Shown piece after piece: positions 22,708-30,068 of a stretch of DNA of 42,545 nt (the stretch's first letter is position 1; every line of letters starts with the position of its first letter). The position numbers were made by a program, and so were the translations under genes. The notes beneath the pieces are model-generated. The model had not been told where the DNA came from. It made no database searches and worked only from the letters and a program-made list of their open reading frames with translations. The DNA is from Oscillospiraceae bacterium (GTDB lineage Bacteria; Bacillota; Clostridia; Oscillospirales; Oscillospiraceae). Where the stretch lies: the NCBI GenBank assembly GCA_902765025.1, contig CACWYC010000013.1, forward strand, positions 1-42,545, given 5' to 3'.

Positions 22708-24138
22708 TTACCCGAAGAACGCCCGGATCTGGCCGTAGAGGACGATCAGGATGACGATGGGGGTCAGCACCCGGACGCAGATTTTGAAGAAGGTGTAAAT
22801 CCGCATACGGTGGCCGGGGGTGGCCTCGCACTCGTCCCGAATCAGGTCGGTGCCGGTCTCGAAGCCCAGCATCAGCACCAGCAGCAAGCCGCCCAGAGGC
22901 ATCATCACACCCTCGGACAGCATGTCGAAGAAGTCCAGCCAGCAGTCGTTCCAGCCCTTGGCGGTAAGGTGCAGCAAGTCGGCAGGGGCGATATGGTTGC
23001 CGCCCAGGCCGTCCACGCACACCAGCACGCACAGCACCGCCACCAGCACGGCGATGATGAGGGTGTACTTCTTCCGCTTGTCGCCCAGGCCCCGGTCACG
23101 GGCATCGTCCACGAAATGCGCCACCACGGCCTCCAGCAGGGAGATGGAGGAGGAGACGGCGGCGAAGATCACCAGCAGGTAGAACAGCATACCGAAAATG
23201 GGGCCGATGGGGCCCATGCGGTCAAACACGTTCTGCATGGTGACAAACAGCAGCCCCGGGCCGCCCAGAGGGCCGTCGGGATCCAGGGCGAACCGGGCGG
23301 GAATGACGCACAACCCCGCCAGGATGGCGACGAGGGTATCCATCACCACGATGACCAGGGCGTTTTTCTCCAGATTTTCCTTCTTATCCAGATAGGAGCC
23401 GTAGGTGATCATAATGGCCATGCCCACGGAGAGGGAGAAGAACATCTGCCCGCCGGCGGCGGAGATAACATCAAAGATGCTGGGGGCCTCCTCAATGACG
23501 CCGTTGGCCACCGCCCAGCCGGGGATGAACATGTACTTCAGCCCGTCCACCGCGCCGGGCAGCGTGACGGCCCGGATGATGGAGATCACCAGCAGGATGA
23601 ACAGCACCGGCATGCCCACGGAGCAGATCCGCTCGATGCCGTCGCTGATGCCGCCCATGACGATGAGCATGGTGATGGCCACAAAGATCATACCGTAGAG
23701 GGTGCTCTCCCCCATGTTGCCCACAAAGGCGCTGAACACCTCGCCGCCGCTCATGCCGTTGGTGCCGAACCCGCTGTGGAGCACGTTGCCCAGGTTCAGC
23801 ACCAGATATTTCAGGCAGTAGCCCCCCAGGGCGCAGTAGAAGCTGAGGATGAGGAAGGCGGAGGCCACGCCCAGCCAGCCTACCCATTTCAGCTTCTTGG
23901 ACACCAGGCGATACGCCTTGACGGCGCCGGCCCCGGTCTTGCGGCCCAGCGCCAGCTCCGCCAGCAGCACCACGAAGCCGCACACAGCCGCCAGCACCAG
24001 GTAGGCCGCCAGGAAGGCAAAGCCGCCGTTGGCGCCCATCTTATAGGGGAAGCCCCAGATGTTGCCCAGACCCACGGCGGAGCCCACGGCCGCCATCAGG
24101 AAGCCGAAATTGGTGCCGAAGCCCTTTCTCTCGTTCAT
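22708..24138 (-). CDS. Sodium-dependent (NSS/SNF family) amino-acid symporter
   Basis: A 476-residue membrane transporter with about 11-12 helices. The N-terminal MNERKGFGTNFGFLMAAVGS and following AVGLGNIWGFPYKMGANGG form the signature of TM1, which holds the Na and substrate site; GRKTGAGAVKAY follows. Bacterial members such as TnaT, MhsT and LeuT import amino acids with Na. The exact substrate cannot be read. Start ATG 24138 follows AAGGAGAGAG. A promoter at 24256-24284 and a set of TGTGAT/ATCACA palindromes just upstream suggest specific regulation. Confidence 0.93.
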   Translation of the reverse strand: MNERKGFGTNFGFLMAAVGSAVGLGNIWGFPYKMGANGGFAFLAAYLVLAAVCGFVVLLAELALGRKTGAGAVKAYRLVSKKLKWVGWLGVASAFLILSFYCALGGYCLKYLVLNLGNVLHSGFGTNGMSGGEVFSAFVGNMGESTLYGMIFVAITMLIVMGGISDGIERICSVGMPVLFILLVISIIRAVTLPGAVDGLKYMFIPGWAVANGVIEEAPSIFDVISAAGGQMFFSLSVGMAIMITYGSYLDKKENLEKNALVIVVMDTLVAILAGLCVIPARFALDPDGPLGGPGLLFVTMQNVFDRMGPIGPIFGMLFYLLVIFAAVSSSISLLEAVVAHFVDDARDRGLGDKRKKYTLIIAVLVAVLCVLVCVDGLGGNHIAPADLLHLTAKGWNDCWLDFFDMLSEGVMMPLGGLLLVLMLGFETGTDLIRDECEATPGHRMRIYTFFKICVRVLTPIVILIVLYGQIRAFFG

Positions 24139-24255
24139 AATTCTCTCTCCTTTTCCCGCAGCGGGCGCGGGCCCGCAGGAAACTATTTTGCTATTTTTCG
24201 TTTTCTGCCCAGGGACAGCCCGGGTGCGGTGGAAACTGCCGCCGCATTATCCTTT

Positions 24256-24284
24256 AGTATACAGGAAAGCCGGAGGGCGGGCAA
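24256..24284 (-). promoter_or_regulatory. Promoter of the NSS symporter
   Basis: Minus-strand TTGCCC (24279-24284), 17-bp spacer, TATACT (24256-24261), ~120 bp before the start codon. Confidence 0.55.
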
Positions 24285-24300
24285 CTGACGAAATGGACAA

Positions 24301-24330
24301 AAATCACAAGGGGATTTGTGATTTATCACA
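24301..24330. promoter_or_regulatory. Overlapping palindromes, candidate operator
   Basis: AAATCACAA/TTGTGATTT (24301-24324, 6-bp centre) overlaps the perfect palindrome TGTGATTTATCACA (24317-24330). The three half-sites lie just upstream of the symporter -35 box and between the two divergent promoters. The regulator is unknown. Confidence 0.5.
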
Positions 24331-24387
24331 GTGGCGCGGCGGGGCGTAGGACGGGCGGCGCCGTCATAAAATGGGGTGATTTCGGGG

Positions 24388-24415
24388 TTGACAGGGCGGA
24401 AAATCCTGCTATAAT
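24388..24415 (+). promoter_or_regulatory. Promoter of the zur-znu operon
   Basis: TTGACA (24388-24393), 16-bp spacer, TATAAT (24410-24415): both hexamers match the consensus exactly. Confidence 0.85.
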
Positions 24416-24416
24416 T

Positions 24417-24431
24417 TGAAAACGGTTTTCA
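24417..24431 (+). promoter_or_regulatory. Putative Zur operator (7-1-7 palindrome)
   Basis: TGAAAAC-G-GTTTTCA is a perfect inverted repeat with the 7-1-7 form used by Fur-family repressors. It begins one base after the -10 box and covers the expected transcription start, so binding would block initiation. Assignment to Zur rests on the adjacent Fur-family gene and the znu genes. Confidence 0.7.
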
Positions 24432-24456
24432 TTTTTGATTTCGGAGGTGACGCCTC

Positions 24457-24858
24457 GTGACCTATATGACGCGGCAGCAGCAGGCGGTGCTGGAGGGCAT
24501 CCGGCGGCAGAGCCGGGGCTGCGCCACCGCCTCGGAGCTGACGGAGGCCCTTCACGCCGACGGCAACCGGGTGGGCATGACCACGGTGTACCGCCAGCTG
24601 GAGCGACTGGAGCAGCGGGGGCTGGTGCACAAAATTCTCACGCCGGAGGGCTGCTACTACCAATACTGCGAGGCCCGGGCCCACGGCCAGGGCTGCATCC
24701 TGCTGAAATGCGAGCGCTGCGGCGCCATCGCCCACGCCGACTGCGACCACCTGGGGGAGCTGTACCAGCATCTTGCACAGGCCCACGGCTTCACCGTGAA
24801 CCGGCGCAAGACCCTGTTCTACGGCCTGTGCGCCCAGTGCCGGGAGGAGCAGGCATGA
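24457..24858 (+). CDS. zur: Fur-family transcriptional regulator, probable Zur
   Basis: A 133-residue metalloregulator. The N-terminal winged helix includes GNRVGMTTVYRQLERLEQRG, the recognition helix region of Fur proteins. Two CxxC pairs, C85/C88 (CERCG) and C125/C128 (CAQC), form the structural zinc site, with the His/Cys-rich ADCDHLG in the sensing region. First gene of an operon with znuA, znuC and znuB, so zinc is the likely signal. The start is GTG 24457, 9 bases after GGAGG; the ATG at 24466 is too far from it. The gene overlaps znuA by 4 bp. An autoregulatory palindrome lies upstream. Confidence 0.85.
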   Translation: MTYMTRQQQAVLEGIRRQSRGCATASELTEALHADGNRVGMTTVYRQLERLEQRGLVHKILTPEGCYYQYCEARAHGQGCILLKCERCGAIAHADCDHLGELYQHLAQAHGFTVNRRKTLFYGLCAQCREEQA

Positions 24859-25847
24859 GGCGGATAGTGGCGATAGGGCTGGCGGCGGCGGTGCTGCTGG
24901 CATTGGCGGGCTGCGGCGCCGCCCCGGAGACGGACAGCGGCAAGCTGCAAGTGGTGGCCACGCTGTTCCCCTACTACGACTTCGCCCGGGCCATCGGCGG
25001 CGAGGACGCGGAGGTGACGCTGCTGGTGGCGGCGGGTCGGGAGGCCCACAGCTTCGAGCCCACGCCGTTGGACGTCATTAAGGTGTGGCGCAGCGACGTG
25101 TTCCTCTACAACGGCGGCGAGAGCGAAGCCTGGGTGGAGGAAATTCTGGACGCCGCCGGGGAGAACATCCGGGAGACGGTGGCCATCATGGACGGTCTGG
25201 AACTGCTGGAGGAGGAGATGGCCGAGGGGATGCAGGAGAGCGCCTCCGCCCATGACCATCAGGGCGACCACGACGAACACGACCACGACGAGCATGACGA
25301 CCATGACGACGAGGAAATCGAGTACGACGAGCACGTGTGGACGTCGCCGGTGATGGCCTGCGGGATATGCGAGACCATCCGGGACGCCCTGTGCCGGGCC
25401 GACCCCGCCCACGCGGAGGGGTACACCGCCCGGGCGGAGGATTACATTACAAAATTGCAGGACCTGGACGCCCAGTTCCGGGAGGTGGTGGCCGAGGGGC
25501 GACGGAGCACACTGGTGTTCGGCGACCGGTTCCCCCTGCTGTACTTCTGCCGGACCTACGGGCTGGACTACCGGGCGGCCTTTCAGGGCTGCGCGGCGGA
25601 CACGGAGCCGCGGCTGGGCACGCTGCAATATTTAATTGACTACGTGGGGCAGGAGGAGATCCCGGTGGTGTACACCATCGAGCTCAGTTCCCACAAGATC
25701 GCCGACGCCATTGCCGAGACAACGGGGGCGGCGGTGCTGACCTTTGAAAGCGGCCAGACGGTGAGCCGGGCGGATTTCGCCGCCGGCTGCACCTATCTTG
25801 ACCTGATGGAGCGCAACGTGGCCGCGCTGCGGGAGGGATTACGCTGA
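24855..25847 (+). CDS. znuA: Zinc ABC transporter substrate-binding lipoprotein
   Basis: A 330-residue cluster A-I binding protein. MRRIVAIGLAAAVLLALAGC is a lipoprotein signal (lipobox L-A-G-C, Cys20). Metal ligands are expected at H in GREAHSFEPTP, at DEHVWTSP, and at a later His or acidic residue; in this protein the third site region reads GDRFPLLYF and the fourth is near TIELSSHKIA. A His/Asp-rich loop (about 133-160, HDHQGDHDEHDHDEHDDHDD) is typical of zinc-specific members. ATG 24855 overlaps the regulator stop (ATGA). It captures zinc outside the membrane for the ZnuBC pair that follows. Confidence 0.93.
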   Translation: MRRIVAIGLAAAVLLALAGCGAAPETDSGKLQVVATLFPYYDFARAIGGEDAEVTLLVAAGREAHSFEPTPLDVIKVWRSDVFLYNGGESEAWVEEILDAAGENIRETVAIMDGLELLEEEMAEGMQESASAHDHQGDHDEHDHDEHDDHDDEEIEYDEHVWTSPVMACGICETIRDALCRADPAHAEGYTARAEDYITKLQDLDAQFREVVAEGRRSTLVFGDRFPLLYFCRTYGLDYRAAFQGCAADTEPRLGTLQYLIDYVGQEEIPVVYTIELSSHKIADAIAETTGAAVLTFESGQTVSRADFAAGCTYLDLMERNVAALREGLR

Positions 25848-26566
25848 TGGAGACAGAAAAGAAGCTGTTATTGGACGTGGACAACGTGTCCCTGGGCTAT
25901 GAGGGCACGGCCATCTGGGAGGGGCTGTCCTTCCAGGTGCGCAGCGGCGACTACCTATGCATCGTGGGGGAAAACGGCAGCGGCAAATCCACGCTGCTGA
26001 AAAGCCTTTTGGGGCTGATGAAGCCCATGGCCGGGCAAATTGTCCGACACGGCGACCTGCGCCGGGGGGCCATCGGGTATCTGCCCCAGCAGACCATGGC
26101 CCAGAAGGACTTCCCCGCCACGGCGCTGGAAGTGGTGCTGTCCGGGTTTTTAAGCGCGGGGGCGGGGCGGTTTTTCTACACCCCCAAGGAGAAGGCCGCG
26201 GCGCTGATGCACATGGGAAAGCTGGGCATTTTGGAATTGCAGCGCAAGTGCTACCGGGAGCTGTCCGGCGGCCAGCAGCAGCGGGTGCTGCTGGCCCGTG
26301 CCCTGTGCGCCGCCGGGGAGCTGCTGATACTGGACGAGCCGGTGACGGGTCTTGACCCCGCCGCCGCCCAGGATCTATACCGCACCCTTTCCTATCTCAA
26401 CCGGAAGGAGGGCATCGCCATCGTCATGGTGACCCACGACATACAAAGCGCGCTGCAATACGGCTCGGCGGTGCTGTACGCCGGGCAGAAGCAGTGGTTT
26501 TACGGCACCACGGCGGAATATCTGGCCTCGCCCTGGGGCAAGCGGTTTGGAGGTGGCGCAAAATGA
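25847..26566 (+). CDS. znuC: Zinc/metal ABC transporter ATPase
   Basis: A 239-residue ABC ATPase. Walker A GENGSGKSTLL, Q-loop in YLPQQTM, signature LSGGQQQR, Walker B LLILDEPVTGL and H-loop VMVTHD are all intact. Start ATG 25847 shares a base with the znuA stop (TGATG), and the stop overlaps znuB. It supplies ATP hydrolysis for zinc import through ZnuB on the inner face of the membrane. Confidence 0.94.
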   Translation: METEKKLLLDVDNVSLGYEGTAIWEGLSFQVRSGDYLCIVGENGSGKSTLLKSLLGLMKPMAGQIVRHGDLRRGAIGYLPQQTMAQKDFPATALEVVLSGFLSAGAGRFFYTPKEKAAALMHMGKLGILELQRKCYRELSGGQQQRVLLARALCAAGELLILDEPVTGLDPAAAQDLYRTLSYLNRKEGIAIVMVTHDIQSALQYGSAVLYAGQKQWFYGTTAEYLASPWGKRFGGGAK

Positions 26567-27375
26567 GATTGCTGCTGCAGATGATGACCTATCCCTTCAT
26601 CCTCCGGGCCTTTGTGGTGGGCATACTGGTGTCGCTGTGCGCGGCGCTGCTGGGGGTGCCGCTGGTATTGAAGCGCTACGCCATGATCGGCGACGGATTG
26701 AGCCACGTCAGCTTCGGGGCCCTGGCCATCGCGGTGGCCTGCGGCTGGGCGCCGGTGGCGGTGAGCATCCCGGTGGTGATCGTGGCGGCGCTGGTGCTGC
26801 TGCGCATGGCGGAGAGAAGCCGCATGGGGGCTGACGCCGCCATCGCTCTCACCTCCGCCTCCGCCCTGGCCACCGGCGTCATCGTCACCTCCCTGACCAC
26901 CGGCATGACCACCGACGTGGACAGCTACATGTTCGGCTCCATCCTGGCCATGGACCGGGGGGATGTGGCGCTGAGCGTGGGGCTGAGCATCGCGGTGCTG
27001 GCCCTGTTCATCCTGTGCTACCATCGCCTATTTGCCATCACGTTTGACGAGAGCTTCTCCCGGGCCACGGGGGTGAACGTGGGGCTCTACCGCACCCTTT
27101 TGTCGGTGCTGACGGCGCTGACCATCGTGGTGGGTATGCGGCTCATGGGCGCCATGCTGATCTCCAGTCTGGTCATCTTCCCCGCCCTCACCGCCATGCG
27201 CATCCTCAAGAGCTTCCGGGGCGTGGTGATGGCGGCGGCGATCATCAGCGTGGGCTGCTTCACCGCCGGGCTGACGGCGGCGTATCTGCTCAACACGCCG
27301 GTGGGCGCCACGGTGGTGCTGGTGAACCTGGCGGTATTCGTGCTGTGCTGCGCCGGGGCAAAGCTGCGAAAATAG
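26563..27375 (+). CDS. znuB: Zinc/metal ABC transporter permease
   Basis: A 270-residue ABC-3 family permease with about 8 helices. Family features include MTYPFILRAFVVGILVSLCA at the start, ERSRMGADAAIALTSASALA with the coupling helix region, and the end block MGAMLISSLVIFPALTAMRI. Start ATG 26563 overlaps the znuC stop (ATGA). Last gene of the zinc operon. The stop is followed by an inverted repeat, CCCTTTTTT/AAAAAAGGG, and then by the rimP promoter, so readthrough into the rimP operon is possible. Confidence 0.93.
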   Translation: MRLLLQMMTYPFILRAFVVGILVSLCAALLGVPLVLKRYAMIGDGLSHVSFGALAIAVACGWAPVAVSIPVVIVAALVLLRMAERSRMGADAAIALTSASALATGVIVTSLTTGMTTDVDSYMFGSILAMDRGDVALSVGLSIAVLALFILCYHRLFAITFDESFSRATGVNVGLYRTLLSVLTALTIVVGMRLMGAMLISSLVIFPALTAMRILKSFRGVVMAAAIISVGCFTAGLTAAYLLNTPVGATVVLVNLAVFVLCCAGAKLRK

Positions 27376-27409
27376 AGGTCTTTCCCCCTTTTTTCGTGTC
27401 AAAAAAGGG

Positions 27410-27438
27410 TTGCAATTCCTATATAAATGTGGTATGGT
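27410..27438 (+). promoter_or_regulatory. Promoter of the rimP-nusA-infB operon
   Basis: TTGCAA (27410-27415), 17-bp spacer, TATGGT (27433-27438). Confidence 0.6.
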
Positions 27439-27464
27439 ACATAAGGTAGTATGACACGTTGACT

Positions 27465-27492
27465 GAGAGTGGACCTGCGGTCCGCTCTTTTT
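27465..27492 (+). terminator. Leader terminator/attenuator upstream of rimP
   Basis: AGAGTGGACC and GGTCCGCTCT (one G-T pair) form a hairpin followed by TTTTT, after the promoter and 37 bp before rimP. A terminator here must be read through or controlled; this fits an attenuated nusA operon leader. Confidence 0.7.
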
Positions 27493-27528
27493 CATGGTCA
27501 AAATCAAAATGTTACGAACGAGGGCGAC

Positions 27529-27987
27529 ATGAAGAAAATCACCGAAATCGTGTGGGAGCTGGCCCAGCCGGTGGCCGAGGAAAACGGCTGCCAGCTGTGG
27601 GACGTGGAGTACGTCCGGGAGGCGGGCCAGTGGTATCTGCGGCTGTACTTGGATAAGGAGGGCGGCGTGGACATTCTGGACTGCGAGGCCGTCAGCCGCA
27701 AGGTCAGCGATTTGCTGGACGAGGTGGACCCCATCGAGAGCAGCTATATGTTTGAGGTGTCCTCCGCCGGCTGCGAGCGGCAGCTGAAGCGACCCGGCGA
27801 TTTCGCCCGCTTCATGGGCAGCCCCGTGCTGGTGAAGACCTACCGCAATCGGGACGGGCGCAAGGAGTTCGCCGGCGTGCTGGCGGGCTATGAGGACGGC
27901 GACGTGCTGCTGGACATGGGCGGCGCCGAGCCGGAGCGGTTTGCCAAGGCCGACGTGGCCATGGTGCGGTTGAGAGTGGAATTTTAA
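27529..27987 (+). CDS. rimP: Ribosome maturation factor RimP
   Basis: A 152-residue 30S assembly factor. The N-terminal domain includes IVWELAQPVAEENGCQLWDV and the family-defining DYLDEVDPIE-like stretch (LLDEVDPIESSYMFEVSSAG); a SH3-like C-terminal domain ends with VAMVRLRVEF. Start ATG 27529 with GAGGG upstream; a longer frame to 27469 lies in the leader hairpin. First gene of the conserved nusA operon; nusA begins 28 bp later. Confidence 0.95.
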   Translation: MKKITEIVWELAQPVAEENGCQLWDVEYVREAGQWYLRLYLDKEGGVDILDCEAVSRKVSDLLDEVDPIESSYMFEVSSAGCERQLKRPGDFARFMGSPVLVKTYRNRDGRKEFAGVLAGYEDGDVLLDMGGAEPERFAKADVAMVRLRVEF

Positions 27988-28015
27988 GACGGAAACGCCA
28001 TAAGGAGATATTGAA

Positions 28016-29077
28016 ATGAAATGTGATGAGATTTTCGCGGCGCTGGCCATGCTGGAGAAGGAGCGGGGCATCCCCCAGAACTTCATGATGAGCAAGATCA
28101 TCCAGGCCCTGACCACCGCCTACAAGCGTGACCACGAGGGCGTGGAGAACGTGATCGTGGACGTGGACGAGGAGAAGCGGGACCTGCGGATGTACGTCCA
28201 GAAGGAAGTGGTGGAAGAGGTGGAGAACCCCGGCACCCAGATCTCTCTGGAGGCTGCCCGGGCCATCAGTGCCAAGTACGAGGTGGGCAGCATTGTGAAC
28301 CTGCCCGTGACCAACGTGGAATTCGGCCGTATCGCCGCCGGCAACGGCAAGCAGGTCATCATCCAGGGCCTGCGGGAGGCGGAGCACGGCATGATTTACG
28401 ACGAGTGGGGCTCCAAGCAGCACGAGATTCTCACCGGCACCGTGCAGCGCATCGACCAGCGCAGCGGCAACGTGATCCTCCGCATCGGTCAGGGCAACGA
28501 GGCCACCGAGGCCATGCTGCCCCTCAGCGAGCAGGTCAGCGGCGAGGAGCTTCACGAGGGCCAGCTGGTGAAGGTGTACCTGGTGGAGGTGCGCCGCACC
28601 ACCCGTGGCCCCCAGGTGCTGATTTCCCGCACCCACCCGGGACTGGTGAAGCGGCTGTTTGAGCTGGAGGTGCCCGAGATCTACGACGGCACCGTGGAGA
28701 TCCGCTCCATCGCCCGTGAGGCGGGCAACCGCACCAAGATGGCGGTGTGGAGCGAGGACGAGAACATCGACCCCATCGGCGCCTGCGTGGGCCAGCGGGG
28801 CCAGCGTGTCAACGCCATCGTGGATGAGCTGCGGGGCGAGAAAATCGACATCATCAAGTGGAGCGAGGACCCGGCGGAGTTCATTGCCGCCGCCCTGTCC
28901 CCCGCCGAGGTGGTAAGCGTCACCCTGTCCGCCGAGGGCAAGGCCTGCCGGGTGGTGGTGCCCGACGATCAGCTGTCCCTGGCCATCGGCAAGGAGGGCC
29001 AGAACGCCCGTCTGGCCGCCCGGCTCACCGGCTATAAGATCGACATCAAGCCCGCGTCCTACCGGGACGAGGACTGA
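28016..29077 (+). CDS. nusA: Transcription termination/antitermination factor NusA
   Basis: A 353-residue protein with the RNA polymerase-binding N-terminal domain (1 to ~125), an S1 domain (about 130-200, [20 protein letters not shown]) and two KH domains: the first near [20 protein letters not shown], the second near [20 protein letters not shown]. It lacks the acidic repeats of proteobacterial NusA, as usual in Firmicutes. It modulates pausing, termination and ribosomal RNA antitermination. AAGGAGATATTGAA precedes ATG 28016. Confidence 0.97.
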   Translation: MKCDEIFAALAMLEKERGIPQNFMMSKIIQALTTAYKRDHEGVENVIVDVDEEKRDLRMYVQKEVVEEVENPGTQISLEAARAISAKYEVGSIVNLPVTNVEFGRIAAGNGKQVIIQGLREAEHGMIYDEWGSKQHEILTGTVQRIDQRSGNVILRIGQGNEATEAMLPLSEQVSGEELHEGQLVKVYLVEVRRTTRGPQVLISRTHPGLVKRLFELEVPEIYDGTVEIRSIAREAGNRTKMAVWSEDENIDPIGACVGQRGQRVNAIVDELRGEKIDIIKWSEDPAEFIAAALSPAEVVSVTLSAEGKACRVVVPDDQLSLAIGKEGQNARLAARLTGYKIDIKPASYRDED

Positions 29078-29107
29078 TCCCACACGGCACCGGGAGGTGA
29101 GGCAGCC

Positions 29108-29380
29108 GTGCAGAAAGTGAAAAAGATTCCCCAGCGGCAGTGTGTGGGCTGCCGCACCATGAAAGATAAAAAATCGCTGCTGCGGGTGGTGAAGACGCCG
29201 GAGGGGGACATCCTGCTGGACGCCACCGGCAAGAAGTCCGGCCGAGGGGCCTACGTGTGCCCCGACAGCGAGTGCCTGAAAAAGGCCCGGAAGTCCCGGG
29301 CGCTGGAACGGGCGCTGGAAACCGCCATCCCCGATGCGGTGTACGAAGCGCTGGTGCAGCAGATGGAGGCGAGCCTATGA
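29108..29380 (+). CDS. ylxR: YlxR (DUF448) RNA-binding protein
   Basis: A 90-residue basic protein. It shows [20 protein letters not shown] and [20 protein letters not shown], the hallmark motifs of YlxR/DUF448 with the GRGAY(V/L)C loop. In B. subtilis YlxR is a nucleoid or RNase P-associated regulator. The start is GTG 29108, behind GGGAGGTGA. The stop overlaps the ylxQ start (ATGA), so translation is coupled. Confidence 0.93.
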   Translation: MQKVKKIPQRQCVGCRTMKDKKSLLRVVKTPEGDILLDATGKKSGRGAYVCPDSECLKKARKSRALERALETAIPDAVYEALVQQMEASL

Positions 29381-30051
29381 CGGACGCGGTATTATCCATG
29401 CTGGGCCTTGCCCTCAAGGCGGGCAAGGTGGACATCGGTGAGGAGCCGGTGGGCGCCGCCGCCCGGGCGAAAAAGGCCCGGGTCATACTGGTGGCGGACG
29501 ACGCCGCCCCCTCCTCCCAGCGCAGGGCGCGCAGCTTCGCCGAGAGCGGGGCGTGCCTGTGCCTGACCATCCCGCAGCGGAAAGACGACTTAGGCCGCGC
29601 CCTGGGCCGCACCAGCGTGGCCATGTGTGCCGTCACCGACATCGGCTTTGCCTGCGCCGTGGCGGAAAAGCTGTCCCGGATGGACGAGGCCCGATACGGC
29701 CCGGCCCTGGCGGCGCTGCAAGTGAAGGCCCAGCGGGCCCGGCAGCGCAAACAGGAGCAGGAGGCCCACGAGAAAAACGTGCGCACCGGGAAAAAGAAGG
29801 CCGTGAAGGCCCCAGACTCGGGAGCGAAAGCCGCCCCGCCGGAGAAAACGGCGGCGGCAAAGGTCGGCCCCGGCGACAACCCCCGCCCGCCCCGGCAGAC
29901 GGAGAAGCAGCGGCAGCAGGCCCGGGAGAAGCGGCGCCGCACCGCTGAAAAAGAGGCGAGCCGTGACCGCTACGCCCTCAGCCGCCCGGTGAAAAAGGGC
30001 AAGGGCAGCAAACAGACAGGAACCAACCGTGCGAAAGCACGTTCTCATTGA
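29377..30051 (+). CDS. ylxQ: L7Ae/YlxQ-family protein with long basic C-terminal tail
   Basis: A 224-residue protein. Residues 1 to ~105 are a ribosomal L7Ae-type fold: [35 protein letters not shown] and [20 protein letters not shown]. Typical YlxQ proteins end there (about 100-110 residues). Here another ~115 residues follow, rich in Lys, Arg, Gln, Ala and Pro (for example [20 protein letters not shown] and [15 protein letters not shown]), predicted disordered and RNA-binding. The gene runs to 18 bp before infB. The tail shows the same GC-rich codon use as its neighbours, so it is not a frame error. Confidence 0.85.
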   Translation: MTDAVLSMLGLALKAGKVDIGEEPVGAAARAKKARVILVADDAAPSSQRRARSFAESGACLCLTIPQRKDDLGRALGRTSVAMCAVTDIGFACAVAEKLSRMDEARYGPALAALQVKAQRARQRKQEQEAHEKNVRTGKKKAVKAPDSGAKAAPPEKTAAAKVGPGDNPRPPRQTEKQRQQAREKRRRTAEKEASRDRYALSRPVKKGKGSKQTGTNRAKARSH

Positions 30052-30068
30052 CATGGAGGTGGCTTTAT

